Source: DASXAI01 sp963728985 | GTDB taxonomy: Bacteria; Actinomycetota; Acidimicrobiia; Acidimicrobiales; Ilumatobacteraceae | Direction of reading: 5' to 3' | Length of the DNA: 64,000 nucleotides | Assembly: GCA_963728985.1 (NCBI GenBank) | Contig: CAVSME010000002.1 | Coordinates: 186,001 to 250,000, forward strand | Shown: positions 45,547 through 54,481 of the stretch, piece by piece | How the letters are laid out: each line of letters begins with the position of its first letter | Numbering within the stretch: position 1 is the stretch's first letter | The notes under the pieces: model-generated | The model's input: the letters and a program-made list of their open reading frames with translations, nothing else | The model's database searches: none | Told to the model about the DNA's origin: nothing | Program-made: the position numbers and the translations under genes

Positions 45547-48500
45547 TTACAGCCCGAGATCAACCCCGAGGTCAGCCTCGATCGGTTGGGGTCGGACGAG
45601 GAGCGCCTCGAGGTCCCAGTTCGCCTCCTGCCACGAAGACCGTTCGGTGGCATTCGTCGGCGGGCGACCGAGGGCGATGCGCTTGTCGGTGATGTCATGC
45701 TCCAGGCGGTAGGCCTCGATGAGGGTCGCCGCATCGATCCAGCCCGCAACCGAGGTGCCGTCCGTCGGGCAGGGGCCGAGCGACCCGAGTCAGGTAGCCC
45801 GGCGGATCGTTGATGGCTCGTCCGGACAGCCGCGATCGACGCGGTCGGCGAGGACACCGGTGATCTGGTCGAGCCGGCGGGCGTCGGCCTCGTGATCGGC
45901 GAAGAAGGCCTGGCGTGCTTGCGTCGTGGAGCGAGCGGCATCGAGGTCGTCCTCGATCTTGGATCGTCGACCAGCCAGTTCGGCCTGCTTGGCTTCGACG
46001 AGGAGGAGTTCGGGGTCGGGTCCGCGCCGACGGTCCCGCCATCTACGAGGCCGGCCGACCAGCTCGTCGTGGCGGCGACCGAGTTCGGCGAGCTCGTTCA
46101 CGGTGCGATGAAGGGCCCGCCCGAGCGCTTCGCTGTCGCGGGTGCTGTCTGCCGGCGCAGCGGCCAGTACGTCGTGGAGCCGACGTTGCGCGTCGAGCAG
46201 GTCAGCCGTGGTCCAGGTGAGCAGCGAGGCATCCTCGACGTGGTCCGAGGCCAGCCTCTGTCGACGGCTCACCGCCAGACCGGTGAACAGGACGTCGTCA
46301 GCGCTGGGCTCAGTGGTGGGGGCGTGCGGGGTGCTGTCCGGGTCGAGGGGCTTCGGCCCGACGACGTAGAGATGGTTGCCGAGCCGGCCGCGGCTCATCG
46401 CCACGTAGCCCTGCTCGCGATAGAGGCTCTCAGAGCCGAGTGTGAACGCCCGATCGCAAGTGAGTCCCTGCGCCTTGTGAACAGTCGTGGCATAGGCGTG
46501 GGCGACGTGACCGGCGGTCAGATACTCGGTCGGCAGGACGACCTTCGCGCCGGTCGTGAGGGCGACTGACATGGCGCCGGCGACCGGATCGACGGCTTCA
46601 ACCGCGCCCCGCTCACCGTTGCGCACGTGGAGCCGGCGGTCGTTGCACAATGTGATGACCTCGTCGCCGGCCTGGAACGGAACGCCGCCGACGAGGAGAG
46701 TGGGTCCGTGGAGGCGGCCAGTCGGCTCGAGACGGGTCCGGGCTCGCCGGTTGAGGTCGTCGACGTCCGAACGTCGCCCGGCGAGCATGATGACGTCTTC
46801 GCCGGCAAGGCGGGAGCCCCACCAGTCGGCAACCAGCCGGGCGCGGGTGTCTTCGGCGTTGTCGCCGAGCGTGATGCGGCCGTGGTCGCGGTATGACCCG
46901 AAGGCGGTGTCGATGTCGCCGTCGCGTAGGTCGCGCAGCGCGTGACGCTCCCACTCGTCTCGTTGGCGGCGGTTTTCGGTGAGCTGGACGCCCGGTAGCC
47001 GGTCAGCCAGCCCGGCCAGCAGGCCTCCGGCGTCGATCTCGGGGAGTTGACGAGGGTCGCCGATCAGCACGACCTTGCCGGCGGCCTCGGTTGCGTGGTC
47101 GAGGAGCCGGGCGAGCTTGCGGGTGCCGACCATGCCGGCCTCATCGACGACGACCACCGTTCGGGCGTCGAGTCGGGTAGATCGACCGTCCAGCGCGATG
47201 AGCAGCGAGTCCAGGGTCGTGGAGGGCACGCCTGCGGCCGCCTCCAGCTCCGCCGCGGCTCGGGCCGCTAGGGCTGTGCCGATCACCCGGTAGCCGCACC
47301 GTTCCCACGCATCGCGAGCGGCGTCCACGGTGAACGTCTTCCCCGACCCCGCCGGCGCCGTTACGACATCAATGCCGTTGCCCGAGCAACAGAGGTGGGC
47401 CACGACCTGTGCTTGTTCGTTCGACAAGGTGGGGTGAGCATGGAAGGAACCGGCGAGGTCGTCCTGATCGACCACCGCACATACCTCCTCGACGCGGCCG
47501 GCGGCCATCGTCAAGAGCCGGTCCTCGAGCTCGAGCAGTTCGCGAGTCGAGCAGAGGGAACCGGTGCCAACTGAAGACAGGACACGGCCGCGGCAGGTCC
47601 GGAGCGGCGCGGAGCCATCGGCCAGCGCCACGATCGAGTCGTGACCGGTCAGGAACCGGTCGGCGAACTCCTCGATGTCAGCCACGGCAGCGCCGTCGGG
47701 GAGCTGGTCGCACCACGCTCGGAGGACCGCGAGCCGATCGAAGGTCGAGGCGCGCTCGGTTAGCCCGGCGCGGCTTGCGAGATGGTCTTCGATCTGTCGT
47801 CGCCGGTCCTCGCCCGGCGGCTGCCAGCGCCTCCTATCCAGGAGGTTGCCGAGGTCGGCAGGCTCGAGCCCCGCCTCAGCGGCCTTCCGCGCCCACTCGC
47901 CTCGAAGGTGGATGGCGTCCACGTCCCGGTCTTTCGGACGCCGAGTGTCCAAGGTGGCGATCTGGGCAGCTCGCGCCGAAGTCTCGCCCCGCGCTGCCAT
48001 GGCGGCTTCGATCTCCACGCGTCGGGTCGAGAACAGCCGGACCACTCGGTCCGGTACGCCGGCGAGCTCCGCCGTGCCGTTGTGTACGGGGCGCCACGCG
48101 ACGCCGAGCCGGTCGGTGAGCAGGTGACGGAGATGCGCCTCGTACAGGTAGCCGGCGGTCTTGGCATGAGCGAAGACGTGGCGGAAGTCGAGTGTGCGCC
48201 ACTTGCCGTCCGGGCCCCGCACCGTGTTGGCGATGAGGACATGCGTGTGCAGGTGCGGGTCGCCCGCCCGGCTCGTGCGATGGCGGAACGCAGCGCCGAC
48301 CAGGCCGTCGCGCCTCACTTCGTCGACACCGTTGCGGCCGCGCCGGGACCAGGTGGCCCGGCGCTCGAGGTAGCCGAGGGCGCCGTCGACGGCTTCCTCG
48401 TGGGCATCACGGACGACCCTGGGGATCTCAGCCTCGCCCAGCCCAAAGAGAACGGACACCGACTTCGGCGTCGAGAACGTCAGGTCGAAGCCAGGGACTT

Positions 48501-48729
48501 TGCGGTTCGGGGCGCACCCAAGCTGTGTCCCCGAAGCAGGGTCACGATCGGCCAGCAGGGCGACCAGATCGTCCCCGTCAACCTCGCCCTCCAGGCCGAG
48601 TAGGACGCCGCCGCGGCCAACCCACCGGCCCGGCACCTCGCCACCGAGGAAGTAGTCCTCGACACCACCGGCGACGGAGCCGAGGTACTACTGCTCACTC
48701 CCGGCTGCGAGGACGCCGATGTTCAGCAC
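45547..48729 (-). pseudogene. MobF relaxase-helicase with TAG at catalytic tyrosine and C-terminal frame breaks
   Basis: A TrwC/TraA-type relaxase of about 1060 residues. The frame is open as a long stretch at 45790-48636: it has the three-His metal site (HLHTHVLIANTV), an SF1 helicase with P-loop VVTAPAGSGKTFTVDA, VVVVDEAGMVGTRKL and HKAQGLTCDRAF, and a C-terminal coil. Upstream the expected N-terminus reads VLNIGVLAAGSEQ, then TAG (48690-48688), then YLGSVAGGVEDYFLGGE; the stop stands at the first catalytic Tyr position. At the other end similarity (GWIDAATLIEAYRLEHDITD) runs on past the stop at 45790, to 45547, after two compensating shifts near 45790-45830. Confidence 0.8.
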
Positions 48730-48904
48730 CGGCTTCCCCGCACGGCAGCCAGCGACATCGACGATGCAAGTACGTGAACCTTCTTCGGTGTGCGGTCGCG
48801 TTCGCCTTGACTGCCGCAGTCGACTGGCGTGCTGTCGTGCGCGAGAGGCCGCTGCGGATCGATTTGGTCGGCGCGATCGGCTGACGTCGGGGAGCGGCGG
48901 TCCA
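48730..48904. other. relaxase-excisionase spacer, candidate oriT
   Basis: This 175-base gap lies upstream of the relaxase, where oriT of MobF elements is often found. It holds nested palindromes: GACTG-CCG-CAGTC at 48809-48821, overlapping CAGTCGACTG at 48817-48826. No nick-site consensus could be identified. It must also contain the relaxase promoter. Confidence 0.3.
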
Positions 48905-49132
48905 TCAACTTGCCGGCGCGCTGGATGGGAACGGCCGTCCACGTGTCCACTCGTCAAACGCCGAAGCCGGCACGCGGATGCTCCGCCCGATGCGTACCGC
49001 CGGGATGCCCTCCTGGCCCGCCGTGTCGAGCCACTGCCGGGTGAGCATGTAGGCCGCGGTGCGACTGATCCGGAGCCGAACGGCCGCCTCTTGGACGGTA
49101 AGGAACGGCGTGGGGCTGACGGCGTCGGTCAT
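48905..49132 (-). CDS. excisionase-type MerR/HTH_17 protein
   Basis: A 75-residue winged-helix protein (FLTVQEAAVRLRISRTAAYM, PAVRIGRSIRVPASAFDEW) of the HTH_17/excisionase class that directs integrase towards excision or represses it. ATG 49132 has GGGAGACACC upstream. Most actinomycete elements encode this type next to the integrase or relaxase; here it is separated from the integrase by 4 kb. A hairpin GTGTC-TCGCT-GACAC (49152-49166) precedes it. Confidence 0.8.
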   Translation of the reverse strand: MTDAVSPTPFLTVQEAAVRLRISRTAAYMLTRQWLDTAGQEGIPAVRIGRSIRVPASAFDEWTRGRPFPSSAPAS

Positions 49133-49652
49133 GGTGTCTCCCGTGGGTGATGTGTCTCGCTGACACCCAACGGACGGCCAGGAGCCGACGTGGGAGAAAA
49201 TCGCTGTTCAGGGGCGGGGAGCGGTAGCTCCGCTCGGCGTGGGGGTCGACACGGCGCGGTTCAGGGCGAGGTGCGATCATCGCGATGTGGGCTTCCTCAA
49301 GAAGCTGCCGATCGAGGTGGAGACTCACGTGCAACCGATCGGTTCGCGGCCGTTGCCATCTGGACTTTCGGGTACGCCGAAAGAGGCGGCGCTTGGCGCG
49401 CCATGGGAGTCGGGAGAGTCGGCCCCGACCGGCAATGGGGGTGTGCAGGCACGCATTGCGGTCACCACCGGCGGTCGTGACGGCGTCGACGAAGTTCATG
49501 TTGGAAGGCCGGGTCGGGTCAGGCCACGACGCCAGTAGCCCTTCGGCGGCCATCGTCGGCAAAGAGCGCGGGTCCTGGGCTGCCGCGACCGTCGGGCAAT
49601 CCCTACTGTTCGTCCGGCGCGCCGTGGCGGGCGGCGGTGCCATAGTGGTGGC
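49133..49652. other. 520-base gap in the mobile element, no confident gene
   Basis: No frame looks convincingly coding; a plus-strand frame of 99 codons (49239-49538) has no Shine-Dalgarno and mixed composition. The gap begins with the xis operator-like hairpin (GTGTC/GACAC, 49152-49166) and must contain promoters for xis and for the cyclase gene on the other side. Confidence 0.5.
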
Positions 49653-52322
49653 GTGGCCGTCGAGCTCCCGTCGGGCACCGTGACCTTCCTGTTCACTGAC
49701 ATCGAGGATTCGACGCGGCGATGGGAGCAGGATCCCGCGGCCATGAGCGCGGCATTGGCACGGCACGACGACCTCTTGCTCCAAGCGGTCTCGGCCAATC
49801 GCGGAGCCGTGTTCTCGAAGGGTGGGGACGGCATGGCTGTGGTGTTCGGCCGGGCCGGCGACGCCATCGCCGCCGCGGTCGCCGCACAGCAGGCATTCGA
49901 GATGGAGCAGTGGCCGACGGCGCTGCGGGTGCGGATGGGCGTGCATACCGGGGAGGCCGAAGAACGCGGGGGCGATTACTTCGGCCCTGCGGTGAACCGT
50001 GCGGCCAGGCTGATGTCGGAGGCGACCGGTGGTCAAGTGCTGGTCTCGTTGTCGGCCACCGAGGTCGTGCGGGATCGGTTGCCGGAGGGCTTGAAGCTCG
50101 TCGAGCTCGGTGAGCGGACGTTGCGGTCGTTGAGCCGGCCCGAGCGGGTGTTCGAGCTGATCTGGTCGGCCGATCGCGAGCCGGTTCCCGCACGTGCCGC
50201 CGACCCGCCCGGCCCGCCGGCGGGGCCGCGTTCGACCCTGATCGGCCGCGACGCCGAGCTTGCCGACATCATCGACATGGTGGGCTCGGAGCGCCTCGTC
50301 ACGCTCGTCGGACCCGGAGGAGTGGGGAAGACCGCGCTGGCCCTGGAGGCGGCGCGACGCGATCGAACCGGCCGCGAGGCGGCGGTCGTGATCCTCACGT
50401 CGGTCACGGACCCGACGGTGCTGGCCGACGTGGTGGCGAGCGCGCTCGGACTGCGGGGGAACATGGGTGATCCACTGCAGGCCGCAGCGGCATTGCTCGG
50501 GTCACGACCGTGGCTCGTGGTGATCGACAACTGCGAGCACCTCCTGCCCGCGGTCCGGGAGATGGTGGCGACGTTGTCGAACGGCTGCGACAAGCTGACC
50601 ATCCTCGCCACCAGCCGAGAGCGGCTGGGGCTGCCGTTCGAGCAGGTCTGCCGGGTGGCACCGCTCCCGCTGCCGGCGTCCGATCAGCTCGACGATCTGG
50701 CCAGCGTGCCCTCCGTCGCGCTCTTCATGGAGCGGGCGCGACGCGTGCGCCCGGGCTTCGCGACCGACGACCGTCACGATGCCGCCGTCGCCACGTTGGT
50801 CCGCCGGCTCGACGGCATGCCGCTCGCCATCGAGCTGGCCGCGGGACGGCTCTCGTCACTCAGCCTTGCCGATCTCGACCGCCGCCTGGACCGAGCCCTT
50901 GACGTTCTCGCCGCCGGCCCGCATGTCGACCAGCATCACGGCACGCTGCGCGCCGCCATCGAATGGTCCTACGACCTGCTCCCCGATGAGGAGCAGCGCC
51001 TCTTCCGTGCGCTCGCGGTCTTTCCCGACGGGTTCGACCTGGCGACCGCGGAGGCAGTCGCCAGCGAGGTTGCGCCCGCCGTGGACCCGACCACCGCGGT
51101 CGCCCACCTCGTCGATGCCTCGATGCTCGTCGCCACGTTCAACGACGGGGCCCGCTATCGCATGCTCGACACGCTGCGCGCCTACGGCCTCGACCGGCTG
51201 GCCGCCACGAACGAAATCGACGGTGCCACGGAACGCCTGCTGCGCTGGGCGGTGAGGCTCGTCGGCTGGATCGAGGGGGCGGTCGTGACGGAGGACGAGC
51301 CATCGGCCGCCGCCTGCCTGGTCGCCGAGGTCGGCAACCTCCGGGCCGTGTGGCACACGGCGCGGTCCACCGGCAACCTCGATGTGGCGGCGGCACTGGT
51401 GGTCTCCCTGTCGTGGCCGCTCAGCTGGCGCGACCTCGGCGAGTTGTGGAACTGGGCGCCCGAGCTGGCGGCCGATCCTCGCATCCTCGACCATCCGAGC
51501 GCCGTGTGCGTCATGGCCGCGGCGTCGGATGCAGCGATGCGTCGTGGGCAGTTGGAGGACAGCGAGATGTTCGCCCGCCGCGGACTGGAACTAGCCGGCG
51601 ATGGCGACGCCGAGGGGCGGTGGCGATGTGGCATGCAGTTGGCGGCCCTCGATCTCTTCCAGGGCCGGCTCGCCGAGGGCATCGCCCGTTACGTCTCGCT
51701 CGCCGTCCCAGGCTGGGAGGCGGTCACCTTCGACACCGCGGCGATGTGCGCCACCTACGCGGGGGACCTCGATGAAGCCCGCCGATTCAACGAGCGGGCC
51801 CGGGCCACCGCCTCCAGCCCCTCGATGCGAGCGTACAACCGCTATGTCACGGCCGAGATCGACAATCTGGCCGGCGACTGGACCTCCGCCCAGCAGCACT
51901 ACCGCGACAGCATCGCGCTGGCCGGGACAGTCGGCACGGCCCACACGCATGGCATCGCGTCGGTCGGGCTCGTGGCTGTGCAGGCGGCCAGCGGACAGGT
52001 ACGGGAGGCACTCGGCGGCTACCGGGACCTCATCGACCACTGGCTACGGATCGGTGCCTGGACCCAGCAGTGGACGACGCTGCGCAACGCCGCCGACCTC
52101 TTCGACCAACTCGGCGACCACGACCTGGCGTCGTTCCTGCGCGAGGCTGCCGACCGCGCGCCCGAAGCCAGCCTCGCCGGCGCGACGACGGGCCGACCAC
52201 AGGCCGATGACGCTGACTCGAAACCGCCGATGGCGCGCAGCGATGCCCACACGCGGGAGGAGGTGCTCGACATCGCTCGGGAGGCCGTCGCACAGTGGCT
52301 TGCTGCTACCCCTTCCGGCTGA
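49653..52322 (+). CDS. class III nucleotide cyclase - STAND ATPase - helical repeat protein
   Basis: An 889-residue multidomain protein. Residues about 5-170 are a class III adenylate/guanylate cyclase domain with both metal aspartates (VTFLFTDIEDSTRRWE and SKGGDGMAVVFG) and the AVNRAARL turn. Residues about 200-440 are an NB-ARC-like ATPase: P-loop VTLVGPGGVGKTALALEAA, Walker B WLVVIDNCEHLL, sensor-like ATSRERLGL, GMPLAIELAAGRL. The rest is TPR-like helices. Unlike the mycobacterial cyclase-NB-ARC-LuxR proteins, no C-terminal helix-turn-helix is seen. GTG 49653 is the start. Cargo of the element; role unknown. Confidence 0.85.
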   Translation: MAVELPSGTVTFLFTDIEDSTRRWEQDPAAMSAALARHDDLLLQAVSANRGAVFSKGGDGMAVVFGRAGDAIAAAVAAQQAFEMEQWPTALRVRMGVHTGEAEERGGDYFGPAVNRAARLMSEATGGQVLVSLSATEVVRDRLPEGLKLVELGERTLRSLSRPERVFELIWSADREPVPARAADPPGPPAGPRSTLIGRDAELADIIDMVGSERLVTLVGPGGVGKTALALEAARRDRTGREAAVVILTSVTDPTVLADVVASALGLRGNMGDPLQAAAALLGSRPWLVVIDNCEHLLPAVREMVATLSNGCDKLTILATSRERLGLPFEQVCRVAPLPLPASDQLDDLASVPSVALFMERARRVRPGFATDDRHDAAVATLVRRLDGMPLAIELAAGRLSSLSLADLDRRLDRALDVLAAGPHVDQHHGTLRAAIEWSYDLLPDEEQRLFRALAVFPDGFDLATAEAVASEVAPAVDPTTAVAHLVDASMLVATFNDGARYRMLDTLRAYGLDRLAATNEIDGATERLLRWAVRLVGWIEGAVVTEDEPSAAACLVAEVGNLRAVWHTARSTGNLDVAAALVVSLSWPLSWRDLGELWNWAPELAADPRILDHPSAVCVMAAASDAAMRRGQLEDSEMFARRGLELAGDGDAEGRWRCGMQLAALDLFQGRLAEGIARYVSLAVPGWEAVTFDTAAMCATYAGDLDEARRFNERARATASSPSMRAYNRYVTAEIDNLAGDWTSAQQHYRDSIALAGTVGTAHTHGIASVGLVAVQAASGQVREALGGYRDLIDHWLRIGAWTQQWTTLRNAADLFDQLGDHDLASFLREAADRAPEASLAGATTGRPQADDADSKPPMARSDAHTREEVLDIAREAVAQWLAATPSG

Positions 52323-52464
52323 CGGCACGGAACGGTTCGGCGGTCATCGGACGAGGCGACGGTCCTCACGCGTTTCGCCGTCATCGAGCGCCGAAGCCCG
52401 GTCATGATTGCTTGCACGGCGGGGCACCGTGTGCGACGTTTGCAGCCTCTGATGGGGGGTCGCC

Positions 52465-53652
52465 ATGGCGAGCATCGAGGCTTCGGCACTGTTGGACGAG
52501 GTCGCCAGGCTCCGACCCATCATCGAGGAGCACAGCTCGGCCGGCGAGTCGGATCGTCAAATCCCCGCGGCGTCGTATGAGGCCATGCGTGAGGCCGGCT
52601 TGTTCCAGACTTGGGCGCCAGCGGCGTTCGGTGGGCTGGAGCTCCACCCGGTCGAGGGGTGTCGCGTTTTTGAGGCGGTTTCGCGGATCGATAGCTCCAC
52701 TGGTTGGCTCCTGGCGATCAGCTCAGCATTCATGTGCACGGCAGCGTGGCTGCCCGAGGCCGGCATGGAGCAGGTGTTCGGCCCTCGTCCCGACCCGATC
52801 ATCGCAGGTGGTTTCTTCCCACCTGGGGCCGCTGTTCCGGTAGCCGGTGGCTATCGACTGACGGCTCGGGTCTCGTTCGCGAGCGGCTGTCATCAAGCGC
52901 AATGGTTCGTCGTTCCGAGCTTGATCATGGACGGTGACAAGCCGAAGGTGGATCCGGCGTCGGGCCAGCCGATCGCCGTCGCGCCGTTCATCCCGCGTGC
53001 TGACGTGGACGTGATCGATACCTGGAACACCGTCGGGATGCGCGGCACATTCAGCGCGGATTTCGCCGTGACCGAGGTGTTCGTGCCGGACGATCGCGTT
53101 GGGCTGATCCGTCCGACGCTTGACCTCGCCGGCCCGATGGACACGCCGCTGTTCCGTCTGACGCCATGGCCGGGCGTGCACAGCGAGACGGCGGTGTCGC
53201 TCGGTATCGCCACTTCGGGAATCGACCGCCTGGTCCGGCTGGCCACCGAGAAGACACCGAGCTTTGCTCAGACGCTGCTGCGTGACCGCCAGCTCGCGCA
53301 GCATCACGTGGCGAAAGCGCGCGCGCTGGTCGACTCGTCTCGGCTGTACCTCCACAGTTCGATCGCAAAGGCGTTTGAAGCCGTCAGTGAGCGCCGAGTC
53401 CCTCTCGATCCGAGTCTCAAGCAGTCGATGCAGCTGTCGGCTTGTCTCGCCGCTGAGCAATGCGCCACAGCGGTCGACCTCGTTCATCAAGCCGCTGGGA
53501 CCACTGCGATCCGGATCGGGGCGGGCTTCGAGCGCCACTTTCGCGACGCCCACGTTCTTACGCAGCACGCCTCGAAGAATGTGCAGCGCTACGAGGATGT
53601 CGGCAAGATGATCTACGGCCTCCCGCAGGACTGGTTCGTGCTCAACCTCTGA
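52465..53652 (+). CDS. acyl-CoA dehydrogenase-fold flavin monooxygenase
   Basis: A 395-residue two-component flavin monooxygenase or acyl-CoA-dehydrogenase-like protein (HsaA/HpaB-type fold). Signature stretches are FQTWAPAAFGGLELHPVEGC near the N-terminus, STGWLLAISSAFMCTAAWL, the FMN-contact region GGYRLTARVSFASGCHQAQW, the DTWNTVGMRGTFSADFAV turn, and the C-terminal AAGTTAIRIG with HVLTQHASKNVQRYEDVGK. Substrate unknown; relatives hydroxylate phenols or steroid catabolites. ATG 52465 has a G-rich leader. No reductase partner is encoded nearby. Confidence 0.8.
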   Translation: MASIEASALLDEVARLRPIIEEHSSAGESDRQIPAASYEAMREAGLFQTWAPAAFGGLELHPVEGCRVFEAVSRIDSSTGWLLAISSAFMCTAAWLPEAGMEQVFGPRPDPIIAGGFFPPGAAVPVAGGYRLTARVSFASGCHQAQWFVVPSLIMDGDKPKVDPASGQPIAVAPFIPRADVDVIDTWNTVGMRGTFSADFAVTEVFVPDDRVGLIRPTLDLAGPMDTPLFRLTPWPGVHSETAVSLGIATSGIDRLVRLATEKTPSFAQTLLRDRQLAQHHVAKARALVDSSRLYLHSSIAKAFEAVSERRVPLDPSLKQSMQLSACLAAEQCATAVDLVHQAAGTTAIRIGAGFERHFRDAHVLTQHASKNVQRYEDVGKMIYGLPQDWFVLNL

Positions 53653-54052
53653 CCGGGTCCGGTGATGGCGTCAAAGATCAGTCGGGCGCCACCGGAATCT
53701 CCCGACCTACTCGAGTCTTGAATTTCGCCGCCCCGACACGATTCATCACTCCCAGGTCGGATAGCGACCACGTGGCTGCGACGCGACGTGTGTGTGGAGC
53801 GCAGGGTGCGCAGTTCGCAAACGCAGACGGTTGTCAGCGTCGTGGCACTGTACAAGTCGCCTGCACGTCGCGGTTGATGGCCGCTTTCGGCCGTCTCTTG
53901 AGGCGACTCCAGCTCGGTATCAGCGATGTATCAATCCGGTGCGCACCAGGCCGTTCCGACGGGTTCCGGGGCGTTCGCGCCGGAACGGCGAAGGCCCAGC
54001 TCAGCTGATACGCGATGGCACCAGAAAACACCCTCTGAACAGGCACTTTCCA
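53653..54052. other. right end of the mobile element, non-coding
   Basis: 400 bases without a supported gene. They hold the right arm-type repeat GTATCAGCGATGTATCAA (53917-53934) and lead into attR at 54053. Minus-strand reading frames here are antisense of the attachment core. Confidence 0.6.
53917..53934. repeat. right arm-type repeat near attR
   Basis: GTATCAGCGATGTATCAA, matching the left copy at 43667-43684 in 16 of 18 positions and in the same orientation. It sits 118 bases inside the right attachment core. Confidence 0.6.
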
Positions 54053-54101
54053 GCTTTGCACGCAGAAGGTCGTGGGTTCGAGTCCCATCGTCTCCACCGC
54101 C
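54053..54101. other. attR (49-base core)
   Basis: Exact copy of 43571-43619, beginning GCTTTGCACGCAGAAGG and ending TCTCCACCGCC. The tRNA 5' half is absent here, so no functional tRNA is encoded. It marks the right boundary of the integrated element. Confidence 0.92.
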
Positions 54102-54128
54102 ACCGAGTGTCCTGTCGGGCCGATGGGG

Positions 54129-54332
54129 TTAGCCGGCCACTGCGAACAGACCCTCCATCGGCGCCACGCCGTCCGGTAGCACGCCCGCGACGGGGTGGCG
54201 GTAGACCTCGTCCACCATGCGCGTCGTGGCGTGCCCGAGGATGTCGGCGACGCGCTCGTTGGGCACGCCGTAGAAAGCTGAGCAGGCCGAGGTCGTACCG
54301 CTGACCGAACCGAGGCCGGCCTTCCGGGCCAT
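54129..54332 (-). pseudogene. C-terminal fragment of another tyrosine integrase
   Basis: The stretch GVPNERVADILGHATTRMVD followed by EVYRHPVAGVLPDG resembles the end of an actinomycete tyrosine recombinase, with the LGH box and the catalytic Tyr in VYRH. Only about 60 codons survive, with the preceding sequence (ARKAGLGSVSGTTSACSAFY) no longer family-like. It lies 27 bases outside attR, on the minus strand, so it is probably the remnant of a different element that used the same tRNA-Ala site. Confidence 0.65.
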
Positions 54333-54481
54333 CGCCGCTCGCTAGCGCCGTCCATTGGCTCGTCGACGGCCCGCCTCGTAGACGACGGCACCGTCATCGC
54401 GATGAGTTCCGCGGCGCGCGGTCGTCCACCTCATCGTGAGCGTCCGATTGGGGCGCCGGGGTTGCAGAAGGAGGGGCGACC

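Larger units (their letters stand above)
43571..54101. mobile_element. 10.5 kb integrative mobilizable element in tRNA-Ala
   Basis: Two identical 49-base direct repeats, 43571-43619 inside tRNA-Ala and 54053-54101, bound a unit of 10482 bases. Inside are a tyrosine integrase right next to the left end, an excisionase, a MobF relaxase-helicase, two small unknowns, a cyclase-STAND protein and a flavoprotein. No coupling protein (FtsK/TraB-like) or type IV secretion gene is visible, so it fits an integrative mobilizable element that depends on helper conjugation rather than a self-transferring ICE. Arm-type repeats occur near both ends. Confidence 0.9.

Noticed and set aside
53834..54397. 187-codon minus-strand frame across attR
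   Set aside because: Its recognisable peptide comes from the tRNA-Ala antisense; the same frame exists opposite the left repeat.
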